A model generated the notes under the pieces. The model worked only from the letters and a program-made list of their open reading frames with translations. It did not search any database and was not told the DNA's origin. DNA of 50,504 bases, from the NCBI RefSeq assembly GCF_001811505.1, contig NZ_KV804981.1, positions 15,787 through 66,290 of the forward strand, given 5' to 3'. Positions 1-7,380 of the stretch are shown piece after piece (within the stretch, counting starts at the first letter, position 1; the number at the start of each line of letters is the position of its first letter). Both the position numbers and the translations under genes were made by a program. The DNA comes from Streptococcus sp. HMSC034E03. GTDB lineage: Bacteria > Bacillota > Bacilli > Lactobacillales > Streptococcaceae.

Positions 1-89
1 CCACGTTGGTCAAAAGCAAGAGCTGAGATGATACCATTCTCATCAGAGAGTTTTTCCAAACATGCACGTTTATTTTCTGTTAAAACCAT
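1..89 (-). CDS. lacD: Tagatose 1,6-diphosphate aldolase, N-terminal part (cut by window edge)
   Basis: Only the first 29 codons are inside the window, on the minus strand from an ATG at 89-87. The translation begins MVLTENKRACLEKLSDENG and continues with ISALAFDQRG, which is the typical N-terminus of streptococcal LacD. LacD splits tagatose 1,6-bisphosphate into dihydroxyacetone phosphate and glyceraldehyde 3-phosphate, the last step of the tagatose-6-phosphate pathway. The ATG follows the lacC stop by one base, so the two genes are almost certainly translated from one mRNA. The rest of the gene lies beyond the left edge. Confidence 0.9.
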   Translation of the reverse strand, partial: MVLTENKRACLEKLSDENGIISALAFDQR

Positions 90-90
90 T

Positions 91-1020
91 TTATACCTCT
101 TTCACTACTAGTTGGTCATATAGGCCTTGATAGTTAGCCATATTGACATGACCGGTCATTTTTTCTTGAGCATTTAGCATACCAAGGACATTCGCCTTGG
201 TCAGTAATTCTTGATCAGATTCTTTATGGAAAAGACCTGAAGCAATACCTGCAACAGTAGAATCGCCAGAACCAACTGGATTTACAACTTGAATTTTTGG
301 AATATCCACTTTATAGAAAGTGTCCCCGTGTTTTGCAAAGGCACCATTAGCACCTAAGGAAACAATAATCCACTCAATTCCTTCAAATAGGGACTCTTGA
401 AGAACCTCTTTTAATTCATCCAAGTCTTTAGAAATTTCTCTACCCAAAAGTTGAGACAATTCTTCATTATTTGGTTTGATAACCGTTGGTTTATGTGGAG
501 ATTCAAGAACCGCCTGAAGTGCAGCTCCTGAACAGTCCAAGACAACAGGTTTACCAGCTTGGTTAGCAAGTTCAACCAGACTAGCATAATAGTCAACAGG
601 AAGTCCTGCTGGTAGACTACCTGAAATGGCTACTACCTCTACAGTTTCTAAAAGTTCCTTGAAATGAGCCAAGAAATCTTGACCTTCTTGTTCTTGAACT
701 TCAGGACCTTTTTCTAGGATTTCTGTTTGATTTTCTCCATGTAGAATTGCGATACAGTTACGGGTTTCTCCTTGGATAGAGAAGAAACGTTTGCTTACTT
801 TATCATCAATATTTTCAACTAGAAAATCACCAAGTTTACCACCAACAAGTCCTGTTGCGACTACGGAGTCACCAAATTCTGATAGGACACGAGTAACGTT
901 AAGACCTTTACCACCAGCCGTTTTAGTGACATCCACCACACGGTTGACAGTGTCAATTTTCAATTCATCCAAAGGATAGGAAATATCGATGGATGGGTTC
1001 ATTGTGACTGTTAAAATCAT
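91..1020 (-). CDS. lacC: Tagatose-6-phosphate kinase
   Basis: A 309-residue PfkB-family sugar kinase. The family's N-terminal glycine motif GGKGLN is at residues 36-41 and the C-terminal ATP/anion-hole motif NPVGSGDS near residue 250, with the catalytic Asp in GSGDS. LacC phosphorylates tagatose 6-phosphate to the 1,6-bisphosphate in the cytoplasm. The position between lacB and lacD fixes the identity against the close paralogue 1-phosphofructokinase. The length is normal for the family. The gene is fourth in the order lacX-lacA-lacB-lacC-lacD and is probably transcribed from the promoter before lacA. Confidence 0.95.
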   Translation of the reverse strand: MILTVTMNPSIDISYPLDELKIDTVNRVVDVTKTAGGKGLNVTRVLSEFGDSVVATGLVGGKLGDFLVENIDDKVSKRFFSIQGETRNCIAILHGENQTEILEKGPEVQEQEGQDFLAHFKELLETVEVVAISGSLPAGLPVDYYASLVELANQAGKPVVLDCSGAALQAVLESPHKPTVIKPNNEELSQLLGREISKDLDELKEVLQESLFEGIEWIIVSLGANGAFAKHGDTFYKVDIPKIQVVNPVGSGDSTVAGIASGLFHKESDQELLTKANVLGMLNAQEKMTGHVNMANYQGLYDQLVVKEV

Positions 1021-1030
1021 GAGTCACCTC

Positions 1031-1546
1031 TTAGTCGTGGTATTCACCGCGATCCCATTTTTCAAGGAATTCTGTAAAGAAGTTGGCATCTGTTTGATGA
1101 TCGTTATGAGTTTCAACGTGTTGGATTTTAGCGATCAATTTTTTATTTTCTTCAGATGGTTTGTATTCAGCGTTGATGAAAGCTTCAATGATATCGCACA
1201 TAAGCAATTCACCAGTGATTTTACCACCAAATCCGATAACGTTGGCATTCAATTGTTCCTTAGCGTAAAGAGCTGTTGTCATATCACGAACCAAAGCAGA
1301 ACGAACACCTGGAACTTTGTTAACAGCGTTATTGATACCTACACCAGTACCACAGATACATACACCAAGATCAGCTTGGCCACTAACTACTGCTTCACCA
1401 ACTTTTTTACCAAAGATTGGGTAGTGAGTACGAGCGTGGTCATAAGTACCAAAGTCGATGACTTCATGTCCTTTTGATTTCAAAAATTCTGAAACCGCCA
1501 TTTTTTCATTTGTTACGATGTGGTCACATCCAATTGCAATTCTCAT
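1031..1546 (-). CDS. lacB: Galactose-6-phosphate isomerase subunit B
   Basis: A 171-residue member of the RpiB/LacA/LacB sugar-phosphate isomerase family. It starts [15 protein letters not shown] and carries the family loop [20 protein letters not shown]. LacB forms a heteromeric enzyme with LacA that converts galactose 6-phosphate to tagatose 6-phosphate. It lies 10 bases before lacC and 30 bases after lacA. The length and the lacA-lacB pairing are as expected, and nothing is missing. Confidence 0.95.
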   Translation of the reverse strand: MRIAIGCDHIVTNEKMAVSEFLKSKGHEVIDFGTYDHARTHYPIFGKKVGEAVVSGQADLGVCICGTGVGINNAVNKVPGVRSALVRDMTTALYAKEQLNANVIGFGGKITGELLMCDIIEAFINAEYKPSEENKKLIAKIQHVETHNDHQTDANFFTEFLEKWDRGEYHD

Positions 1547-1576
1547 TTTTATCTTACCTTTCTTTCGTTATAAAAA

Positions 1577-2002
1577 TTAGCACATTTTGTTCAACATGTC
1601 GACACGAATCTGGTGACGACCGCCGTCATACTTACCATTTACAAAGCCTTTAGCGATGTTCTTAGCCAATTCGTCACCAACGAGTTGAGCACCCATCGTA
1701 ATCATACGTGAGTTGTTGTGACCACGAGTCATATAAGCTGAACGTTCGTCAGAGACCTCTGCAGCAACCATTCCTTTAATTTTTGTTGCGACCATAAATG
1801 GACCAGCACCATAAGCATCAATCACGATACCCAAGTTTTGTTCTTCTTTTGTAACTTCAGCAGCGACTGCAAGGGTTACGTCGACAAAGTCTTGACCTTC
1901 AGCTGTAACATCCACAACATGGAAGTTTTCTTTTTCTAGGAAGTCTTTCACAACTTCTTTCAATCTCAAACCTGCAGCATCTGCACCAATAACAATAGAC
2001 AT
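1577..2002 (-). CDS. lacA: Galactose-6-phosphate isomerase subunit A
   Basis: A 141-residue RpiB/LacA-family subunit with the N-terminal segment [18 protein letters not shown] and the [18 protein letters not shown] loop. The internal segment [17 protein letters not shown] is characteristic of the family. Together with LacB it isomerises galactose 6-phosphate. It is the first gene of lacABCD and has its own promoter 200 bases upstream, with a long leader. An AAGGAG ribosome-binding site precedes the ATG. Confidence 0.95.
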   Translation of the reverse strand: MSIVIGADAAGLRLKEVVKDFLEKENFHVVDVTAEGQDFVDVTLAVAAEVTKEEQNLGIVIDAYGAGPFMVATKIKGMVAAEVSDERSAYMTRGHNNSRMITMGAQLVGDELAKNIAKGFVNGKYDGGRHQIRVDMLNKMC

Positions 2003-2200
2003 ATTGTATACTCCTTTTTTATATAGACCAGTAAAAATTTTTGGGTTCTGGAAAGAAAATGACCATTACCAAGTAGTTACTGGTAGTTTTTGTTGACTAT
2101 TTTAGTTTAAGAATGATTTATCTAATCACTCTTTGTAACTTCTCCTTGGAGAAATTGGAAGAATAACTTGTTAAAACAAACACAAATTGTTCTTTATAAA
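2003..2200 (-). promoter_or_regulatory. Long 5' leader of lacA with two alternative hairpins
   Basis: About 200 bases separate the lacA promoter from the ATG. On the minus strand, ACCAGTAA (2084-2077) can pair with TTACTGGT (2034-2027). The overlapping segment TACCA can instead pair with TGGTA near 2066-2071, so the two folds exclude each other. No run of T follows either stem, and no antiterminator protein gene is in the window. A regulatory role is inference only. Confidence 0.3.
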
Positions 2201-2259
2201 CATAATATACTACTATTGTTTAAAAAAGTCAACAGTTTATGTTTGTTTTTGTTTATTTT
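2173..2259. promoter_or_regulatory. Three LacR-type (DeoR family) operator boxes around the lacA promoter
   Basis: Two tandem plus-strand copies matching TGTTTNWTTT, TGTTTGTTTT at 2240-2249 and TGTTTATTTT at 2250-2259, lie just upstream of the -35 box. One minus-strand copy at 2173-2182 lies just after the expected transcription start. TGTTTNWTTT is the consensus I recall for lactococcal and streptococcal LacR. The exact matches are seen; binding by a LacR encoded elsewhere is inferred. Confidence 0.5.
2204..2232 (-). promoter_or_regulatory. Promoter of lacABCD
   Basis: On the minus strand a TTGACT -35 box (2232-2227) is followed after 17 bases by a TATATT -10 box (2209-2204). It lies just downstream of the lacX stop codon and points at lacA. 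This is a near-consensus sigma-A promoter. Confidence 0.8.
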
Positions 2260-3153
2260 TTAGAAAATTTCTATATCAAAACCAATTTGATCACTTTGAC
2301 CTGGATTTAAGATTCGAACATTTTTCTTATATTCTAGATGATCGCCCTCTTCAAGTGATGTTGACAAACCTGACCAAGGTTCCAAAGCAAGGAAAGGACC
2401 TTTATTGAGTGTTGACCAAACGATAAGGTTTGGAAACTCTTTAAAATCTAGTTTCAACCCCTTATCATGCTTACGTGACCGTAAGGAAACAGAGCGAGAG
2501 GCTAATTCATCTAATGTCACAGCATCATAGCTAAAGAAATCATAGTTTAGATCCAGTTCCTTTTGATTTGTTAACCAGCTACTTCTATCTTGAAAATCTA
2601 ACATTCCTGTTTCTGGGAATGGCTTAGGAACTGTACAAGTTTCTGGCTTTTCAAATTCAAGATAGTAGTCTTCATAAGTCTCATCATCAAATAAAGGACA
2701 GTTAAATCCAGGATGTCCACCAATAAAGTAAGGCATTTTCTTATCTGTTTCCTTATTGGTAACTTGATACTGTGTTCGAATAGTCTTTCCAGTAACAGTA
2801 TAAGTTATTTCTAGACGAAAATGATAGGGATAATTCTCATACATTTCTTGGTCATCTTCGATAGCAAAGGTGACAGAGTTCTCTGTTTGTTCCACTAATT
2901 CAAATTCTTTTTTTCGAACCAATCCATGACGTGGAATTTTACCTGTTACTTGACTACCATCTGCTTGATCATATAAGACAGTATCATTTCTAACGGATCC
3001 ACAAATTGGAAATAAAACAGGTGCTTGTCCACTCCAGTAAGTTGGATCTCCCTGCCACAAATACTCCATTCCATCTTTGTCTTTTATTGAAGAAAGTGCA
3101 CCACCAAAAGTTTGAAACTGTACACTTAGCTGTTCTGTTTTTAATTCAATCAT
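2260..3153 (-). CDS. lacX: LacX-type aldose 1-epimerase (mutarotase) family protein
   Basis: A galactose-mutarotase-like protein of 297 residues. It carries HGLVRKKEF around residue 85, GGHPGFNCP near the middle and LEPWSG near the C-terminus, which supply the histidines and glutamate expected in the epimerase family. It probably interconverts sugar anomers or a phosphorylated sugar; the exact substrate of LacX is unknown. An ATG 15 bases further upstream (3168) overlaps the Shine-Dalgarno sequence GGAGG, so the start at 3153 is preferred. A strong terminator separates it from the PTS genes, so it may be expressed by read-through. I saw no promoter of its own. Confidence 0.85.
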   Translation of the reverse strand: MIELKTEQLSVQFQTFGGALSSIKDKDGMEYLWQGDPTYWSGQAPVLFPICGSVRNDTVLYDQADGSQVTGKIPRHGLVRKKEFELVEQTENSVTFAIEDDQEMYENYPYHFRLEITYTVTGKTIRTQYQVTNKETDKKMPYFIGGHPGFNCPLFDDETYEDYYLEFEKPETCTVPKPFPETGMLDFQDRSSWLTNQKELDLNYDFFSYDAVTLDELASRSVSLRSRKHDKGLKLDFKEFPNLIVWSTLNKGPFLALEPWSGLSTSLEEGDHLEYKKNVRILNPGQSDQIGFDIEIF

Positions 3154-3181
3154 TAGAATTACCTCCATTTATTTAAGGCCT

Positions 3182-3231
3182 AAAAAACTAGGCTGTCGAC
3201 TCCAGATTTGGAAACTGACAACCTAGTTTTT
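3182..3231 (-). terminator. Intrinsic terminator after the galactitol-type EIIC gene
   Basis: An inverted repeat AAAAACTAGG...CCTAGTTTTT with an extra TGTC/GACA pairing lies between the EIIC stop and lacX. On the minus strand it ends in a T-run. It should end, fully or in part, the transcript of the PTS genes before lacX. Confidence 0.75.
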
Positions 3232-3255
3232 ACAATTTACATTTTTAGGAGCGAA

Positions 3256-4731
3256 TTATTTTGCGTTTGCTGCGTATTCTTCATTACGTTTGATCATTTG
3301 TTTTCTGTACCATGCAAAGATACCAACGTAGAATACTAGGAATACTAATGCGCCAAGGATTGCTTTGATATCACCAGTTGTAGCGTTACCAATTGCCCAA
3401 CCAAATAGTTTTTCGATTGGTCCTTCAAGAGTTGAGTGAGTAATCAATTGAGTTTGGCTTACACCTTCTGGGAAGGCACCTACACCTTTAGCAAGTTCAG
3501 TAGCGAATGGTGCGATAAGTGTACCTGAAAGAAGGAAGAGTGGCAACAAGAGGGTTCCGAAGATAATCATACGGAGCAATTTACCACGAGTAACTACCAA
3601 GAGAGCTGGAGTTACACCCATTGCGATGATACCAGCTAGTGGCAAGATACCATTTCCGACATTTGAAAGAAGCACTGCTTCAACCAACATGATTGGGGCA
3701 AGTACGTTGGCACAAGCCCAGATTTCAGCACGACCAGCGATAAATGGCCAGTCAAGACCGATGTTGAATTTACGTCCTTGAAGACGTTTAGTAGCAACGT
3801 TTGTAATACCTTGTGAAAGTGGTTCTACGGCTGCGATAAACCATGAACCGATCAATGAGAAGAGCTCCAAGCAGACACCGGCAGTCAAACCAAGTGACAA
3901 CCAACCTTTAATAACAAGTTCCCATTTATCAGCACCTTCAACACCAGGAACTGGATGTGGAGTTCCCATCAAACCGATAACGATACCAAGGATGAAACCG
4001 ATGAAGAATTTAGATCCCCAGAAACCGATTCGTTTATTCAATTTAGCAGCGTCAAAGTCGTATTTATCAAGACCTGGGAAGAGTTTATCAAAAATCTTAT
4101 CCAAAACCATGATAACTGGGTTCATCATGTAGTTCATGTGAGTTGAAGTCATTGGTGATGAACTTGGTGCGTTAAGAAGGTCATCAAATGTTGGTTTCAT
4201 CAAGTCAGAGTTGATGATTTTAAGAACCCCAACAAGAACAACTGCTGCAGTCGCGATGAAGAGTGAAACTCCTTGGCTAACTCCATTGTTGTCAGCGTAC
4301 CATTTGATCAAAAGACCTGTGATAGACAAGTGCCAGATATCAAAGATATCGACGTCAAGTGTATCAGTTTTCTTCATTGCAAGCATTACAATGTTGACGA
4401 TCAACATCACAAGCAAGAAGTAAAGTGTCCAAGCTGAACCCCAAGTGATTGTAGCAAGTGGTGCCCAACCAACGTCGGTAATATTCAATTGAATACCAGT
4501 GTTTTCAACGAATTTTGCAAGAGACGCTGAGAAAGCACCATTTAACATACCGATGATAGCACCGATACCAGTAAGAGCGATGGCAAGTTTGATACCACCT
4601 TCAAGCGCTTTGGAGAATTTCACTCCAAAAAGTAGAGCCAATAATGTCAAAATGATCAGCATGATGATCGGTCCACCCATTTCCAAGATAGGTTTGAACA
4701 GCTTATTGGCTAGTTCGATAATGATATCCAT
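3256..4731 (-). CDS. gatC: PTS galactitol-type transporter, EIIC membrane subunit
   Basis: A 491-residue polytopic membrane protein with about ten hydrophobic segments, starting MDIIIELANKLFKPILEMGG. It belongs to the EIIC-Gat family. With its EIIA and EIIB neighbours it would form a complete permease. Next to lacABCD the substrate is more likely galactose or another sugar yielding galactose 6-phosphate or tagatose 6-phosphate than galactitol, and galactose permeases of this family are described in oral streptococci. It lies 44 bases after the EIIB gene in the same operon. The length is usual for the family. Confidence 0.85.
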   Translation of the reverse strand: MDIIIELANKLFKPILEMGGPIIMLIILTLLALLFGVKFSKALEGGIKLAIALTGIGAIIGMLNGAFSASLAKFVENTGIQLNITDVGWAPLATITWGSAWTLYFLLVMLIVNIVMLAMKKTDTLDVDIFDIWHLSITGLLIKWYADNNGVSQGVSLFIATAAVVLVGVLKIINSDLMKPTFDDLLNAPSSSPMTSTHMNYMMNPVIMVLDKIFDKLFPGLDKYDFDAAKLNKRIGFWGSKFFIGFILGIVIGLMGTPHPVPGVEGADKWELVIKGWLSLGLTAGVCLELFSLIGSWFIAAVEPLSQGITNVATKRLQGRKFNIGLDWPFIAGRAEIWACANVLAPIMLVEAVLLSNVGNGILPLAGIIAMGVTPALLVVTRGKLLRMIIFGTLLLPLFLLSGTLIAPFATELAKGVGAFPEGVSQTQLITHSTLEGPIEKLFGWAIGNATTGDIKAILGALVFLVFYVGIFAWYRKQMIKRNEEYAANAK

Positions 4732-4775
4732 AATTTTCCTCCCTTTATTTTTATGGAATATTTACAAATTAATAA

Positions 4776-5081
4776 TTAGCTTAGACCATGTTCTTTGATA
4801 GCTGCTTCAATATTGTCATAAACTGGAGCGCTCATAGCTGGAATACGGAACAAGATTGGTCCTGCTTCAACAACTGGGATACCTGGTTCAAAACCTAAAT
4901 CAGTAGCAGCGATTGGTGTGAAGATATCATAACCTTTAATCAAGTCTTCATTGACATCTTTTACCATAACAGCATCACATTGAACATCGTACCCACGGTT
5001 AGAAAGTTCTTCTTCAAGAGCACTTTTAATTTGGTGGCTTGAGTTAACACCTGCACCACAAGCAGCAAGAATTTTAATCAT
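4776..5081 (-). CDS. gatB: PTS galactitol-type EIIB subunit
   Basis: A 101-residue cytoplasmic EIIB. The phosphorylated cysteine is Cys8 in MIKILAACGAG, the usual P-loop-like site at the N-terminus of EIIB-Gat proteins. It takes the phosphoryl group from EIIA and passes it to the sugar carried by EIIC. It is the middle gene of the EIIA-EIIB-EIIC operon. A GGAGG-like site precedes the ATG. Confidence 0.88.
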   Translation of the reverse strand: MIKILAACGAGVNSSHQIKSALEEELSNRGYDVQCDAVMVKDVNEDLIKGYDIFTPIAATDLGFEPGIPVVEAGPILFRIPAMSAPVYDNIEAAIKEHGLS

Positions 5082-5120
5082 TTGGATTTCCTCCGTTTTT
5101 ATATAAAAATTATTAACAAA

Positions 5121-5597
5121 TTAAGCAGTCGCTTCTGAGATATATTGGAACAAAGCTTCAGGTTCCGTAATCTTAGACAGCGCTTCAAGATGACCATTGC
5201 CTGTAAAGAAGTCCATCAACTGTGCAAGAATATTTGTTTGACTTGAACTTGAATTGTTGATGATAAAGAAGAGTAATGAGACTTCTACTTCCTTATCAGG
5301 GGCAATCATATTGTGGAACGTTACTGGTTTTTCCAGACGAACCACGACAACATTTTCAGTTAGATTATGAATTGTATCAGTATGAGGAATAGCTACGTTA
5401 GGCAAATCCTTCCCTAAAAACTCCATATCCAAACCAGTTGGGAACGATTTTTCACGTTCAATCAAGGCCGAACGATAGGTCTCTGTAACAACTTTCTTTT
5501 CTTCCAATAGGGTTGCAACTTGATCGAAAAGTTGCTCTTGATTATCTGCTTCTAAGCAAAAGACTAAGTCTTTGTCAAAGAAATGATCTAATCCCAT
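5121..5597 (-). CDS. gatA: PTS galactitol/fructose-type EIIA subunit
   Basis: A 158-residue EIIA of the mannitol/fructose/galactitol class. The phospho-accepting histidine is His72 in the segment LPNVAIPHTDT. It receives phosphate from HPr and hands it to EIIB. It is the first gene after a strong promoter with an overlapping cre-like site, so the whole transporter is probably under CcpA control. The sugar specificity is inferred from the adjacent tagatose-pathway genes. Confidence 0.85.
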   Translation of the reverse strand: MGLDHFFDKDLVFCLEADNQEQLFDQVATLLEEKKVVTETYRSALIEREKSFPTGLDMEFLGKDLPNVAIPHTDTIHNLTENVVVVRLEKPVTFHNMIAPDKEVEVSLLFFIINNSSSSQTNILAQLMDFFTGNGHLEALSKITEPEALFQYISEATA

Positions 5598-5632
5598 GAC
5601 CTTCTCCCTTCATATTTAACTTTTATGGTACA

Positions 5633-5661
5633 AGTATAACATTATATGAAACCGTTGTCAA
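5633..5661 (-). promoter_or_regulatory. Promoter of the gatABC-type PTS operon, with overlapping cre-like site
   Basis: On the minus strand TTGACA (5661-5656), a 17-base spacer and TATACT (5638-5633) form a near-perfect sigma-A promoter. The segment TGACAACGGTTTCA (5660-5647) matches the catabolite-responsive element TGWAANCGNTNWCA at all but one fixed position and covers the -35 edge and spacer. This fits repression by CcpA. Confidence 0.75.
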
Positions 5662-5693
5662 TGTTTTTTTGTTGTATTTTGTTCGATTTTTAT

Positions 5694-5710
5694 TGTTTAC
5701 GTTTTAAACA
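5694..5710. promoter_or_regulatory. Inverted repeat upstream of the PTS promoter, possible operator
   Basis: TGTTTA and TAAACA flank a five-base spacer, about 35 bases upstream of the -35 box. The half-site resembles the TGTTT core bound by DeoR-family LacR regulators. Its function is inferred. Confidence 0.35.
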
Positions 5711-5744
5711 TTTGCTAATTTCAAACATATTTTTTATAAATTTC

Positions 5745-6239
5745 TTAATAAGTAAAACAAAAAACAGGAATGACTCCTGTTTTCACGATTTTAACTTTTT
5801 TATTGGTCCAACTTTCTTCCACCATTGGAAGGAGATTTTTTAATACCTCTAGAACACCTTCAAGAGAAACATATCTAAACTTACCATCATCGGATTTAAA
5901 TACCCAGATAATTAAATATTTACCATTTTTAGCAATACAGTTTACTACGTAGGCCTCATAGCCACCGATAGTTGATTTTGACCCCCATACCTTGGAAAAG
6001 TCTTGACTTTTCTGTTTAGATTCATAAATGCTCGTTGAAATTTGAACAGTTTCTAGCGCTGCATATTCGCTTTCACTAATACCAAACTGTTCTGGTTTAA
6101 AAGTATTGAGAGTTACAATGTTGACATCCGTTCCATCACAGTACTGAATGTCATCTCCACCTTCAATTTCTTTGAAATGAACCCATGATTTAGGAATTTT
6201 CACATATCCATAACCATCTGAGCCTACTATTTGAGTTTC
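5745..6239 (-). pseudogene. 5'-truncated gene for an unrecognised protein
   Basis: A reading frame of 152 codons from a GTG at 6203 remains open upstream to a stop near 6240. The extra codons (ETQIVGSDGYGYV) read smoothly into VKIPKSWVHFKEIEGGDD, so the real gene probably began further upstream and lost its 5' end, including any signal peptide. The visible part is a soluble-looking domain with alternating strands and no motif I can name. The frame is otherwise intact to its stop. No ribosome-binding site supports the GTG. It may be the remnant of a secreted or lipid-anchored protein. Confidence 0.45.
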
Positions 6240-6457
6240 TTATGTCTGGCTAGATAAGAAAGGCGATGATTAAGTGCCACTGGGCCGGACGTGATTTGCA
6301 ACCACGAAAAAAAGCCTCAGCATTCGCACTGCTGGTGCTTTTTCATTGCTCATGGCTTAGAAAACTATCACTTTTTCGCAGAATCCGTATAACACATTTA
6401 CGGAGCAGGTGCAAGAAAATGCGTTTTTTGAGAGGTTCTGACTAAAAATACGTCTAT
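6240..6457. other. Gene-free stretch with a bidirectional hairpin
   Basis: No convincing coding frame was found. A hairpin AAAAAGCCTCAGCA...TGCTGGTGCTTTTT near 6307-6344 has A and T runs on both sides and could terminate transcription in either direction. The segment meets the truncated gene at about 6240 and probably marks an old recombination junction. Confidence 0.4.
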
Positions 6458-6655
6458 TTATTTTTTATTGTTTTTTATTGTAAAGTAGACCCAACCGAAT
6501 GAACATAGGTTGTAGAAAGCAAATGAAAAAACTGCAAGGATGATAGATCCTGTATCTAAATAACCTCTTTCAAGACCGTTTTTCAACAACAACAAGCCTG
6601 TAGTTTCGACAACGATCAAACATAAAAATATATAAAAAATTTTCACATTAAGCAT
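6458..6655 (-). CDS. Small membrane protein of unknown function
   Basis: A 65-residue protein with two hydrophobic segments, about residues 4-24 and 35-60, and a basic C-terminal tail (KNNKK). I do not recognise the family; the layout recalls half of a four-helix small transporter, but nothing diagnostic is present. It has only a weak purine-rich ribosome-binding site. It sits between a truncated gene and insertion-sequence debris, so it may be a stand-alone accessory gene or a fragment. Confidence 0.45.
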   Translation of the reverse strand: MLNVKIFYIFLCLIVVETTGLLLLKNGLERGYLDTGSIILAVFSFAFYNLCSFGWVYFTIKNNKK

Positions 6656-6721
6656 ATTGTTACCGCTTTCTTTTTATTTGGTTTTATTATATAATAAAAG
6701 TTTAAAAAAATCAAAAAAACA

Positions 6722-7090
6722 TAACCACCCATCTAACGGCTGGTTTGCACCAGAACGCTATAAGCCCAAATTACCAGCCAGCGCCTAAAGACGCTGGCTT
6801 TCACCTTGTTCAAGCCTCATTGCTCTTGACTCGTCACTTGCCTCTTAAAGAGTCTTACCACTATCCCTAAAGGGATCCTCATATTATTTTATACTCAATT
6901 TATCTAGTGATAGATCATGCTTTACTTATTTTCAAATTTTCATACTCGTTTAGAAATCATCCACTGGATAATTTATTCACTCTTGAATATATTTCTTAAT
7001 TGTGGCTTCATTAAGCTCTACTGTACTCACATAATAACCTTCCGCCCAGAAATGTCGATTCCCAAACTTGTATAGTTGATTGAAATAAGA
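6722..7090 (-). mobile_element. Decayed IS200/IS605-family element with remnant of tnpA
   Basis: On the minus strand from about 7090 the frame reads FNQLYKFGNRHFWAEGYYV, then STVELNEATIKKYIQE, the C-terminal half of an IS200-type Y1 transposase. It then hits a stop. After further damage, KHDLSLDKLSIK, a stop and YEDPFRDSG follow near 6830-6900. The N-terminal part with the HUH motif is gone. Beyond the gene, two subterminal hairpins remain, AGCCAGCG...CGCTGGCT near 6775-6800 and ACCACCC...GGCTGGT near 6724-6744, as expected at an IS200 end. The copy is clearly dead. Confidence 0.7.
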
Positions 7091-7210
7091 TATGAACAAA
7101 GAGATTAAGAAAGTCAAATCAATTTCTAAAAATGTTTTAGAATCTGTAGTATACTATTCTAAGTTCAATCTGCTATACTTGAGGTTGGCGCGTTTGTCAA
7201 ACATTAAGAA
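7076..7210. other. Unassigned AT-rich segment interrupting the IS200 remnant
   Basis: The transposase similarity stops near 7090. The following bases contain a perfect hairpin TTCTAAAA-ATG-TTTTAGAA near 7127-7145 but no gene. It looks like the edge of another small repeat or insertion that truncated the IS, but I cannot name it. Confidence 0.3.
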
Positions 7211-7332
7211 AAGAGGCTGGGCAAAAAATCTTTAAAATCAGAAAAACGCATAATATCAGGTGTTGAAAACCTTGATACTATGCGTTATATTTTTTTCATT
7301 TTCGGAGAAAATTGACTTTTTACCCAGCCACT
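7211..7332. repeat. MITE-like palindromic repeat
   Basis: About 120 bases are bounded by imperfect terminal inverted repeats, GAGGCTGGGCAAAAAATC on the left and the complement of GTGGCTGGGTAAAAAGTC on the right. Inside is a second dyad, AACGCATAATATCAGG...CCTTGATACTATGCGTT. It lies just after lepA and could also serve as its transcription terminator. It carries no coding frame. Confidence 0.5.
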
Positions 7333-7380
7333 TAAAAAATCATTATTTTATATTTATCTTATTTTTTCTTGAGATCTCAA

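Noticed and set aside
989..1477. Plus-strand frame of 162 codons opposite lacB and lacC
   Set aside because: It is antisense to two well-supported genes, has biased composition from their codon use and lacks a ribosome-binding site.
3154..3168. Upstream ATG as start of lacX
   Set aside because: It overlaps the Shine-Dalgarno sequence GGAGG that serves the ATG at 3153.
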